The notes beneath the pieces were generated by a model. It had not been told where the DNA came from and made no database searches. It worked only from the letters and a program-made list of their open reading frames with translations. From contig QWDQ01000012.1 in NCBI GenBank assembly GCA_003868215.1, forward strand, positions 186,001-250,000: a DNA stretch of 64,000 nt. Reading direction: 5' to 3'. Position 1 is the first letter of the stretch; every line of letters begins with the position of its first letter. The DNA comes from Pseudophaeomoniella oleicola (lineage: Eukaryota > Ascomycota > Eurotiomycetes > Phaeomoniellales > Phaeomoniellaceae). Both the position numbers and the translations under genes were made by a program. Positions 46,022 to 57,090 of this stretch are shown here, piece by piece.

Positions 46022-49000
46022 ATGGCGGGTCCGATCGATCCGATACAGGTAGCCTTTCAGGACGTGATCCAGGGGTTCAGAGGCAAACTCAAAGACCACA
46101 AGCTGTATCGCGAAATAACTAATGCCGCTTCGATCGACGAAGTGTATCGATTCACCGACAATCTGCAGCTTCAATTGGGCAATCGGAATCCTGCCCTTGG
46201 GCGCATCGCGCGATTCCTTGAACGGCTTCAGGAATTTTCGGGAGTAATAGAAACGTTCGTCCAGGTAAAACCAGAGATTCTCGCATTAATATGGGGACCT
46301 ATCAAGTTGATCTTGCAGACGGCCAGCTCTCTGAAAGGGCTTTTTGATGCAATTATTGGCACCGCAAAGGATATTGGCCAATCACTCCCCGAGTTCAAGG
46401 AAATGGTTACTCTTTTTAGTCACAATGTCGAATTGAAGAACGTCTTGGTGCTATTCTTCCAGGATATTCTCGACTTTTACCTGCTTGCCTGGGAAGTTTG
46501 CAATAAGTCTAGTAAGTCTTCTCCACCATTCTCCCCCTGTCTTCAATCCCTACACCTGATCCTCCATGAAGCTAAAGGTTAAGGGCGAGAGGTTTTCTTC
46601 CAAGCGTTGTGGCCGACATCGAGGGAAAAGATCAATCGAGTGATTCAAAACATCGAAGGGCATACCGAGAAGATGAGGAATGGAGTCATCATAGAAAACA
46701 TCAGACAAGAAGTTTCTTCCCGCAACAGAAACGATGAACATTTCGAAAAGACAGAGAGATCTACGAGGCAACAAGAATATCTTATTCTCAGGAATCATAT
46801 ATCACCTAGATTTTTTGACGACGAATTACACCGCTTTAGTGGCGAGATTTGTGAAGGTACTGCCTCATGGTTGCCAAAACATCCTACGTTCATCAGATGG
46901 TTGGATTTCGCAGATCCGTCGTCGAATATCCTGTGGCTGAATGGGATTCCCGGAGCAGGCAAGTCACAATCCCACTCGTTGTCGTGTTGTTGCAGTAAGC
47001 AGCATGTCGTCGCAAAACTGCGAAGGCAGAGAGAGCGTATAGTGTTCGGCAGTGTTGACAGTGCTAACGGGCTCTACTAGGCAAAACAACCCTTTCTGTA
47101 GCCGCCATTGAACGAGCCAGAGTCACTGCCCGAACCATCTTTGCTTTTATCAGCCATAAGTACCTGAGTAGTACATCTGCCTTGTCGGTCCTACATTCCT
47201 TGCTATTCCAAATGGTATCCGGTGACGATGATGACTTACTAATCGCACTCTGTCGTTCGGGGAAATCAAATCTCAAGAGTAGCATTAGCGATACTCTTGA
47301 TGTATTGAAGATAATTCTCGATTGTGCTGATCCAGTCTATATTGTCATTGATGGCTTAGATGAGATTGACGAAACTGAACGCGGAAGGCTCCTAAGTCAA
47401 CTTCTTGACCTGTCTCGGAACTGCAAGGAGACCAGGATTCTCATCAGCTGCAGAGTAGAAGATGATATAAGAAGAACCCTCGAAACTGTCTCTGTTTCTA
47501 TACGAGTCGATAAGCACAATGCTGGTAGCATTCAGACGTTCATTGATCACAAAAGTCATGATTTTTTTGAAAAAAGGGAATTCTTCTTGTCTGAGGATCG
47601 AGCTGAGATCGAAAAGTTATTTGCTCCAATCGCGGCCACAGCGAAAGGTGATTCCGTTATATACACTTAATGCTTTGGTCATTACTTACTTGACAAGGGA
47701 TGTTTCTTTATGCGAAGATTCTCTGGAACAGCATTGAGCTACTGAATGACGTCGACGCCGTTCGAGAGGAGTTGAAAATTCTGCCTGAAGACATCAATGC
47801 TGCGTAAACATGGCGCTTCAACTTTTGCTACATAAGAGCTGACAACAATCAGGTACGCCAGAATCCTGACAAGGATAAAGTCTCTACCATCTGCTAGGGC
47901 CCGGACCATGGCGTGGAATATCCTTGGCTGGATAGGTTGCTCTCCAACCCCTCTGACACTGCAAGAAATGGAGCAAGCCCTCATCATAAAGGTTGGAGAT
48001 ACAGAAGGCAGCGGACGGGTAATGTCTTCTCTGAAGATTAACCAACTGTGCGGACCCATCGTGGAAATTGTAGATGGTTATGTCCATCTCGTTCATTTCA
48101 CAGCGAAACAGTATGTCGTGCCACTTACAATCACTGAGAACGATACTGAGACCTTTTTCACTGACACTTGAAGATATATTTTCGATCCCCGATTTGACAG
48201 CTTCATCTCCGAGTCAGACAGTACTCTCAGCCTCCTTCAACGTTGTGTTTGGTACCTCTGCCAAGGTCGATATGAAGCGTCTCTATCTCCCGAAGACATA
48301 GCTGCAAAAATAAAAGAAGGAGAATATAGATTCCACACCTATGCCATGACCATGTGGCTACATCTCTTGAAACAATATGTCAGAATGCAGAGCCCCAAGC
48401 CTCTACCTCCAGAACTGATACACGCTCTTGAAAGCCTGGCGGAAGAGAGGTCACGCGAACTCTCCGTAGACCAAATGAAGCTAGCGGTCCAATGCCATCA
48501 TCCGGAACTGGAAACATTCAGGTCACAGTGGCCAGATTTACATGTCATGCTGTGCGAGGCTGCTCAATTCCAGCAACAGCAAATCGGGGCTAACTATCAC
48601 CTCGAACATCGTAAGAGCGTTTTCCTTTCAGCCGCACGTGGTTATTTTACTTCCTCGCTGACCTTGGCAGGTCGCAAATGGCAGCATTTTGATCCGCTCA
48701 GGATATCTCACGTGGCTCAGAGCATCTACATGCAGCTTGATAATATCTCATGCGGATACAATCGGCACAAGGATCCTTGCTATTGTATCACTTTAAAAAG
48801 ACATTATGGACCACGCCACTTTGGATGTGGAATCCTCGGATGCCCTGCTTTTCGTCATGGCTTTGAAACACAATCTGCCAGATATGCGCATGAGAAGCAC
48901 CACGACAAACCGTGGAAGTGCACTATCCAATCATGCGAATATTTCCAAGTAGGATTTGTCTCCCGCACCATGAGGGCCCGACATATAGATATTGCACATC

Positions 49001-49983
49001 AGGAGCCAATCCCGCAGACGCTTGCGATACCAGTCGATTTGGATAGAAACGACATTCAACCACTTCTATTTGATCTCGTCAGATTAGACAGGGTTGCGGA
49101 AGTAAAGGCCGTTAGCCATCATCTTTCCAGTCTTGACAGTCCTGTGTTACAGGAACTGGTGAAACTAGCGGCCTCTTCAACGTCTGCAGCAATGATGCAA
49201 GTACTTTACGACGCGGATACGCATTTGTCACGCGAAGAAACAAAGATAATCCGCCTGTCCACAATGACATACCCAATAAGTGCTTCACATATGGAGATAC
49301 TAGAATGGTACCTCGCGCAGTTCGACAAATTGTCGTGGCCAGAGGAAATCGTCAACTACACACCGGATATTGTCCATTTGTTACGCGCATGGGTAAAGTC
49401 TGACTCTGAGGATGTGATCCAAGCATGCGAGAACCGTTTTGTCAAGTCACTCAGCACGAAAGGCCTTCATTTGTATACCAAATATCCCCCAGCTTTACCC
49501 TCTTTGGCGTTTGAAGTGATCAAAGCCACTGCTGGCAATCCCAAGAGAGAATACAGGCTCCTGTCACTCTGGGCTCGTCTAGAAAAGGAAAACACCACCT
49601 CGGAATTCAATACAAAACATGGTTTGAATTTTGCGTTATGCCATGTTGCTGAGACGACCCGTTCGCTTGTGCTAGCAAAGGCATTGCTGATGTACGGAGC
49701 TTCTATCGATGGACCGGTGCACAGAGCAGCCCTGACACCTCTCCATCGTGCAGCACGAAAATCATCGCCTCAAACGGAGGAATTCATACGATTTCTCCTT
49801 TACCATGGCGCAGATGCGGAACGAGTCCCGAGAGGTTACGACAGCATTCCGGGATTGCCAGGACCAAAGAACATCGCGAAGTCGGTTGGGATGTCATGGG
49901 AAGAATTTGTTCTTGGTGTCAGATCTGAAAGGGCCGCAGGCATTTGTCCTCCCGAGTTCACGTTAGATCCTCCGACCCACTGA
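46022..49983 (+). CDS. NLR-like protein: DUF7708, NACHT, zinc fingers, ankyrin
   Basis: Six exons, join(46022..46511,46584..46958,47081..47647,47698..47803,47853..48110,48174..49983), 1201 residues. Residues about 20-170 look like DUF7708 (FRGKLKDH, then IWGPIKLILQTASSL). The NACHT-type NTPase has Walker A GIPGAGKTT (about 285-292) and Walker B YIVIDGLDEID (about 375). A winged-helix-like region and VHLVHFTAKQYI follow. Two C2H2-like fingers lie at about 817-874 (Cys817, Cys822, His838, His841; Cys848, Cys853, His869, His874). About two ankyrin repeats end the protein (ALLMYGASIDGPVHRAALTP, FLLYHGADAE). Intron 2 uses a GC donor inside the Walker A codons. Fungal NLRs of this kind are linked to non-self recognition and cell death; the ligand is unknown. 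Confidence 0.88.
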
Positions 49984-50213
49984 AGAGGAAATAGAGGGGG
50001 CAAAAGTGGGAGGGGCGCGTAGGCCGCAGTCTCTCAACCGTTGCATGGCCCCAAAGACAAAGTACACAATTGTCCCGTGTAAGACAGGTCATCAAAAATG
50101 GAACGGTCTTGATATAGATACAGATATGTGGATGATGCACCCAAGAGATCTCTCAAGCGGTGAGAAAAGTAAGCAATACGTAAACCAGCTCCTGACAATG
50201 TAATATGTTCGAC

Positions 50214-53200
50214 TCAGAGAGATCCACTCAGGCCACCTGATCCGCCTGTCACATATTCCTGGAACTTCTGCCTTTCTGTTAATCCTTCGATCCCATTCCT
50301 CAATGCGGAAAGAAGCTCAAGAAGAGGGGAAAAGGAAAGAACCGGGAAAAAGGGAAAAGGAGAAGGGGATGGACTAACCTTCCACCGTTGCTCATCAATC
50401 TCTTGCTGCGAGATGTTTTGAGCGTCGAGCGACCGTGTAATCAATTTTACTTTTTCTCTTTGAATCCACTGGACGTACTAAACTTCTGTTAAGCACCTTG
50501 ACTACGTGGCAGAAGGTGTACTCGATTCGAGCCTGGGCGGGATTGGGGTTCAGAGAACGAAAGAGATATTGGGACTTACGGTCTCTATCGACTCACGAGT
50601 TATGTACCTGATAGCCAGCACATCTCGGGTCTGGCCTAGTCTGTGCACTCTACCAACAGCCTGCGCTTCGATCATTGGATTCCAATGAGGTTCGAGCAGA
50701 TGTACGTAATTGGCTGCGAGAAGATTAACGCTGAAGGAGAACGCAAGTTAGCGAGAGTTAAACCTCGTTCGTTACTTGCATTAAAAAAGACGGACCCTTC
50801 AGCTGCACTGCCAATGCTTGCCAGTAACACAGTACAATTATCATCTTCGGTAAATTGACGGATCGCATCGTGCCTTCTCTGAAGTGAGGACTGGCCATCC
50901 ATCCGTTGAAATGTAAAACCGTTCTGTTCAAGGTGATGTTGGACCAGATCGAGCATTTTGGTCCAGGTACTAAAAACTAGACTGTTGATGCTGGCGTCAA
51001 CTCTTCGGTAACGGCAATTGGGGATCTGGATTTCACTCTGACTTTCGGTACCTTTTATTGGGTTGCTTCAAGAGTTGACCGTTGGAAGACTGCTCTTGAC
51101 GGAGATTTCGTAACAATGCCTTTATTTTTGCTGATGGTTCGATATACGCTTGAGACATTCGGATGTCTGTACGCTTTTGATGCTTCGAAGCTTGTTCCAC
51201 GCATTTTGGACAATCGACTCCGCCATTCATCTCGCTCTCTACGCTTTGTATGGCACATTGTGGACATACACGATGTTGACAAGGAAGCTCATCGTAAACT
51301 TCGATGTCTTCCAGAGAAAGACCACAACAATCACACGGAACTTTGCGTTGTTGCATCATCTGCAAGTCGGGGAAGTCGGCTTCCCTTGACGTCCACGCTT
51401 TTAGAGCTGAGGACGGCAGAAGATTTTCTCCGTGATCGCAAATAAGACGTAAGACATTGATCAAAGCCAATATGTTTACTTCCTTTTGGCCAGTAGATTT
51501 TGCCATACCGGATTCGCAATGAGGCACACTAGACGCTAATTCAGCTGTTTTCTTTTTGAAAAATGTATAGATCTCTTTGTCTTTCGCAGACATGTCAATC
51601 CAATGGACTTCCTCTGATCGAGCAGGTAACCTAGATCGAGTCGCGATGATCGATTTCCTACGTCGTAAGCACGTTGCCTTTATGAGATCTTGAAGTCTGT
51701 CTAGACTGCCTGGCCGCTTTTCCCTGACAGGCTGTTCGATCCAGAAATGAAATGCCACCTTATCTGTCAGCGGCTGCACCCCTATAAAGCTTAACAAAGC
51801 ACCGTAGTCATCCAGTGAATTATGGATAGGTGTTCCAGTTAAGCACCACCGATATTGGGCGCGAATCGCACAAACGGCTCGGAAGTTTTGGGATGACCTT
51901 GCTCGGATACGGTGGGCTGCCAATTGCATCAGTAAAGTCATTGGTACTGCATAACATCAACGCCGATCAGCTAACCTTCATCCAGAACAACGCGATACCA
52001 TGTTTCATTATAGAGTCCTTCCTTAGCTGTATAATCCGATCTAGCGGTCTCGTAAGTTGTCAAAACAATATCGACTTTCGTTAGTCCCTTCAACAGACGT
52101 CCTCTTGTGGGGCCAATATACGTTTCCATTCTCATACGCCCAGGTCTGATGTGCCTACGAGAGCATCAGTATCACTGAAGTCCTTTCCGATAGGAGTCCA
52201 TACCCTTCAATCTGTTCTTGCCAACTATGGATAGCTGGATAATCCTGTTCATCAGTGTTCTCCTCAGATTGGGGGGGGGGGGGACCTACTTGACTTGGGA
52301 GCAATAATCAGAGTGGGTTGAGAGCATTCGCTGTCTGGTGTGCTCCGGACGTCACTCTCAGAGGAATCCAATGACCAGCATATCAGAGCCAAGACACTCA
52401 GCGTCTTCCCAAGGCCCATTTCCTCAACATGGCATCAGCACCGGGTCATCATCTTCACATACGCATTCACCTACATCTGCAAGTACACCACCGTACACAG
52501 GTTTCGGTGAAGATTCACAAGCGCCAGTGATCTTGTGCCGATAACTGTAGAAATTGTTTAGAAGTTGATCCAAGTGTTCGCACTCATGTTGGTACTAGCC
52601 TGATCCGCCCGTCGGCACCTGAAGTTACATTCCACAACGATGGAAACATGCCGTCTTTCAGTATCCCAAGCTCTTTCTCGATCATCATAGACAAGGCTGT
52701 AAGTTGGTGACTGCCCAAGTCAGCAATGACAAGCAAGCCTTCTAATTGAATGTCTTTCTTACTTTTCGAGCGCCGTCCTTATGCGTTCGCTAGGTTTAAT
52801 TGACACCGAGGAGGTTTCATTGTCTTTAGCCATATCGAAAATATGTAAATACCGGCTTTTGCTTGCCTCGTCCACATACTCGGCTCCTGAACTTTGGGAA
52901 AGCGGGTATAAGCTTAACAGTCCCAGATCCGGCATATGGGTTCCGGGGCGCAGAAGATAATGAGGGTTCATATATCTGGCACGTCTGTCACATTCTTTGG
53001 GCGAAGGGTGTTGGAGGTAAAGTCCACCATCCGCAAGCACATCGCCTATCCTATCTTTCTCATTTCCATGACCGTATACTACAATACGCATCTGAAAGTC
53101 GTATGGCTCAAACACAAAAACCCTACCCCCATTCCGACTGATCTTGTCCCGTGGAGGCAGCAATTTGGCATCGAGGTCAACATATTCGTCTTTGAGAAGC

Positions 53201-53959
53201 GTGCATAATGCAGGAGACGATACGAGCCCTGCATATGCTCCAGACGTACGGAGAGAGAGCCTGACCATGTTTCCGAGAGGTGTCAAATGTACGGGGACTG
53301 GCTCCGTACCAGAAATGGCTCCGAGTTGGGCGGTTACAGTTGTTACCACCTGGCGATCTGTTAAAACCTCTTTGACAACAGACTATGGGCAGACCGAGGC
53401 TTACAACACCAAAACATGTATCATATCGTAGAGATCCAGAAACTGTGAAGACAAGGTCCGGTCAGGCAAGTTGTGCTATCGGAGAGAGTAGTACAGAATA
53501 TCAGGCGCGGTGGAACAGTCTGTAGGCTCTCCACTTACCTGGATCTGCACCAGTAGTGAATGCAGGGTTGGCAAGACTCGGTTTCGTCTTGATGTTGAAC
53601 GTCAATGAGTGGCTTTCTAACGTTTGAACCGAGGACGGCGCCCTCTTGATTGGTTCTTGATCAGAATCTTCGGAGTCAGATATAACTATGTAGCAAGGCC
53701 CAGTGACGTTATCGGCAATAGGTAATGTGCTCGAATCTCGATGACTCGGATTGCTTCGAGTCGACTCAAGGAATAATCGTTTACACTCCCGGTCGTTGAC
53801 GTCCTCGTGCGCAGGAACATGCTTCCGTTTACTGGCGCTTTCGCCGGAAGGTTCGCGAGAGGAGCTTTGCGGCTTCATGTCGTCAGAGCTTTGACCATAT
53901 ACGGTGAAAGACTGTAATGACCAATGTGAAGCTTCTGTGGGAGTAGACCTGAAGACCAT
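50214..53959 (-). CDS. SNF2-family ATPase with RING finger, Rad5/HLTF-like
   Basis: Thirteen exons, complement(join(50214..50315,50379..50477,50580..50730,50796..51002,51052..51916,51976..52154,52204..52234,52290..52422,52475..52544,52600..52710,52763..53349,53405..53442,53539..53959)), 997 residues. Walker A GGVLADEMGLGKT and the DEAH box LDEAHRIR are each completed only by splicing. Other parts are LTGTPIHNSLDDYG, the inserted RING (CDCCGLSLED, then LPCQHRVCPQC, then CPKC), and helicase C with SLVFSTWTKMLDL, RMDGQSSLQRR, LEPHWNP and QAVGRVHRLGQTRD. Such enzymes translocate on DNA and often ubiquitinate partners in repair or transcription. One intron (52545-52599) needs a GC donor, and the last intron (63 nt) is in frame and open, so it could be retained. 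Exon 2 (38 nt) is the least certain. Confidence 0.82.
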
Positions 53960-54054
53960 GTACGGTGTCTCTGATAATTAGATGATTTATTTTCGTCCTG
54001 ACTCTTGCATCCGTCTCAGGGGGTCGAGCACAGCCCCCATACCATTAACAACGT

Positions 54055-54250
54055 TACGCACTAAGTCGTCCCACCAGGTTTTAGGACAGCCTAGTTTGGG
54101 GATATCTCTCAAGCTTCTATAATCCTTAACACAGTCAATTTACAACGCCTATATCTTTGTTTAATGAAACAGCTTAACATTGGGTACTTGGGCGTCCAGC
54201 TATCCTAAAACTAGGTTGTCCCAAAACCTGATAGGACGACTTAGTGCGTA
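54055..54250. mobile_element. MITE with 48-bp terminal inverted repeats, TA ends
   Basis: The left arm (54055-54102) starts TACGCACTAAGTCGTCC; the right arm (54203-54250) is its reverse complement with a handful of differences, the first four all transitions. Both ends carry TA, matching the TA target duplication of the Tc1/mariner superfamily. The centre (about 100 bp) is AT-rich and encodes nothing. At about 196 bp it is a non-autonomous element. It sits about 95 bp upstream of both the SNF2 gene start and the 5S gene. Confidence 0.8.
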
Positions 54251-54344
54251 CAGGATACAATGATGTAAATACTAGTGAGACCGGATTCGACCAGTATGCT
54301 CCGTGACTAGGAGTATTAACTACTAGAGCAATATGATTTCTTTC

Positions 54345-54463
54345 ACATACGACCATAGACTAAAGAATATAGGGCTTCCCGTCCGCTCAGCCGTACTCAA
54401 GCTTTAGGTCGGGCGGTTAGTAGTTGGGTGGGTGACCACCAGCGAATCCCGTCTGTTGTATGT
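54345..54463 (+). rRNA. 5S ribosomal RNA gene
   Basis: A 119-nt copy of fungal 5S rRNA from ACATACGACCATAGACT to CTGTTGTATGT. The conserved blocks GGGCTTCCCGTCCGCTCAGC and GGTTAGTAGTTGGGTGGG, then TGACCACCAGCGAATCCC, hold the internal promoter. The terminal stem (ACATAC with GTATGT) pairs, and the internal stem is formed by CTAAAG with CTTTAG. It stands alone, as dispersed 5S genes do in filamentous ascomycetes, and is followed by T runs for Pol III termination. Confidence 0.93.
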
Positions 54464-54486
54464 TTTGCCATTTCTTTTTTTTTTTT
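54463..54486 (+). terminator. RNA polymerase III T-run terminator
   Basis: TTTT follows the 5S RNA end directly (54463-54466) and a run of 12 T follows at 54475-54486; both fit Pol III termination. Confidence 0.75.
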
Positions 54487-54855
54487 GGCTTTTTTCCAGT
54501 ACTTGATCGGTGGAGTGAGCATCTATGTGCATGTTGGTCTCGTGGCTGCGTGTGAGGATTGGTCGACTACATAGTGTTGGGAAGAGGGAAGGTACGTTTT
54601 TGGGTGTATTTGATTTTCATTCACATCGTGTTGAATTGGAAGTTGAGTTTTATGTACAGGTCGACGTTCTCGCTTCTGCTTGTCTGCCGGCTGCAGCCAC
54701 ACCGTCTGGAACATTTCTTGGGTTCCATGGATCTTGAAAATGCGGCACGAATTGAGGTCTCAGCTGCACCACTTGTGGCTGTCTTGTCTCGGGACTCCCT
54801 CCAGATATTCCGATCGACCAGTCCAGGTGGTACGGACCTGACCTCATACGCGAAA

Positions 54856-55796
54856 TCAGATTTTACTCTTCAGTTCCTCGTGCAATGCCTTCAACTTGTC
54901 CATGTCCGTCGCTTGAGCGGGCCATCCGATGCCGAGACCTTCCGACTCGCTCGGTTTGGGTATCTGTATTTCATGGCTTGTCAGTTCTTGAATCACGTGG
55001 CCGAGTCATTCACAGCGACACAGGCCGCTTTCCTAGGTCTCGAATACGGTGTATAAATCTGGTAGAGAGAAAGAGCAGAGAAAGAGCGTACCACATGGAA
55101 ATGTACATGATCCACTACTTGATGAGCAAGCCGGCCATTGTTCTGCAGGATGTTGTAATCTGGAACATCCAGAGCTTTGGCAATCTTCTTGGCAACAGGC
55201 TGTAGGGGGAGAAGAATGTTAGCAGGATCTAAGCAAGGCGAGTGGCCCGGCTTCGTGGACCTACCAAGACTTCATTCAATTGCTCATCGGGTATATCACC
55301 CAGTTTGGCGCCATGGTATTTGGGAATAACGAGCTGCCCGAATTTGGAGCGTCAGCAGTGACCTTGATATGCATGTCGCATCTGGCTGTTGTGCTAGAAA
55401 TACTGAGGGCTGCAGAGTCCCCTCGACTGTACATCGCTGGTGAAGACCTGGCAGAGCCCCCGAGTATGAGATTTGGCGTGTACTTACCGCGTGTCCGTAC
55501 GCTAGGGGCTGGATGTCGAGAAACGCAAAGACCTTGTCGGATTCAAAGAGCTTGAACGACGGGATGTCCCCTGTAGGTTGATATAAAGTCAGTGACATTG
55601 GTTGAGATCCGGGACCAGTTCGAATAGACGGTATATACGATAGCTGTGGAGAAATCCGCAATAAGGCACCTGCAGCCATCTTCCGCTTGTAAAGACTCAT
55701 TTATGAAAAGATACTTTGAAGGAATGAATGGAAATATTAGAGATGGCTATCGAGTGCCGTACCCTTGATGATCTTGCAGAAGATACAAGCTGCCAT
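54856..55796 (-). CDS. HIT-family nucleotide hydrolase, Hnt1-like
   Basis: Five exons, complement(join(54856..54963,55092..55199,55265..55333,55488..55570,55763..55796)), 133 residues, the normal length for the family. It starts MAACIFCKIIKGDIPSF; CIFC is the usual N-terminal Cys pair. The histidine triad HVHFHVIPKP lies at about 93-100. DIQPLAYGHALVIPKYH and LGIGWPAQATDMDKLK are Hint/Hnt1-type phrases. These proteins hydrolyse AMP-lysine and other adenosine phosphoramidates in cytosol and nucleus. Four introns (192, 154, 65 and 128 nt) interrupt a 402-nt coding sequence. The first intron is open in frame from an internal ATG at about 55700, so an alternative N-terminus without the Cys pair is conceivable. 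Confidence 0.93.
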
Positions 55797-57090
55797 GTTT
55801 ACTCGCCGCTATTGATTTGATTTGCAGCTCTTACGCCGTATTTGGATGTGATGCTTATTTCGAAGAGAATACGGAGGTTATTCTCGATGCTGTAGGATAG
55901 ACCTATGTATGTATGAGACGGATATGGTTGTGAGATTGTGTTGTTCCAACCGAAGCTATCCATAGCTCCGAGCCATACGTCTGCGGGGAGACTGAGGGGA
56001 AAGTACGCCCTCGCGATACCTTCCTTACGAACTTGAAAATGCACTGGACTTTATATATTGAAAAAGTCCAAATTCTAGTTGGAGTGGGACGAGCTATCGC
56101 AGAATCCATTTCTTGCCTTTTACCAGAGATGGCCGTGGCTACGCCCAAAATACTCCATTTATCACAATCTTTGGACTTTAAATAACTCACTTCGAGACTC
56201 GTTGGAGTACTTGAACTTTTGCTTTTTTGATCTACATTTCCGATTTTTTGAATCTCTTTTGATGGGTAGAACATGGAGATATAAAGGGTTGGATCTCTTT
56301 TTCGCTTTTGTTGTAAAGACTGAAGTTGTGTGGGATTCCTATGGCTTGGCGCGGGCAGGTGTACTACTACTATACTACATCGTAGTATGGAAGTAATAGA
56401 TTGGGTAGCCGTGGACAGTGTTAGCATTCGATCAAACATCATCCGTGACTACACCGGAATAATGCCAGGTATGGAGTATGCCGATGATTGAAACTTAACC
56501 ACAGCCTCTGACTAGGTATACTCATCAACATCAATACCATACCTAATCCCGGATGTAGGGCATATGGTCCCAAATGGAATATATATAGTTGACCCCGAGA
56601 TCTCAATAAGTTGACCTCAAAAGGCTCCGTCGAAAAAAAGAGGCATACAACCAGACTGGGTTAGATAGACGTGTCTGCTTCATGATTTCCTCTGGCACTC
56701 ACCTGTGCCTGTACCCCCTTTACTACTGTCATAATTACTTATTAATAGGTATGTGAAGGGTGGGCGTCAGGTCGAGGGCCATGGTAGGAAGAAATGAAGA
56801 ACATGGCAGATATCAGCTTGCAGCTCATCAAAACACAACCACCACGATTTGCCTCTACGGGGGGGAGAGGAGCATGAGGCAAAAGCCATTCATCCAGACA
56901 GTGCGGACTGCTCTCATAGTATATTGATTTCTATGTAGTTTCCATTTTGGCTCATGAGCACGAACAGACGTTGCTGTGTCATGATCGTGCAGCATTTCTG
57001 CGTTTGCTGATAGCATCCTCTATCAATACGTAATTGCAATGCCCGGTTCTTCCTGCTCCACCCTATGCTGTACCGTCATATGTCATGATC
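55797..57090. other. AT-rich intergenic region
   Basis: About 1.3 kb with no supported gene. Open frames of 80-180 residues on both strands at 55799-56442 have no domain and overlap one another. The left part should be the HIT promoter, the right part the 3' flank of the Sec14-like gene. Confidence 0.45.

Noticed and set aside
52423-52474. Apparent frame break just before the SNF2 Walker A motif
   Set aside because: A GTAGGT donor and a GTTGAG acceptor remove 52 nt and give GGVLADEMGLGKT in frame, so the gene is not broken here.
54559-55056. 165-residue plus-strand open frame
   Set aside because: It is antisense to the last HIT exons, whose protein is complete and motif-bearing.
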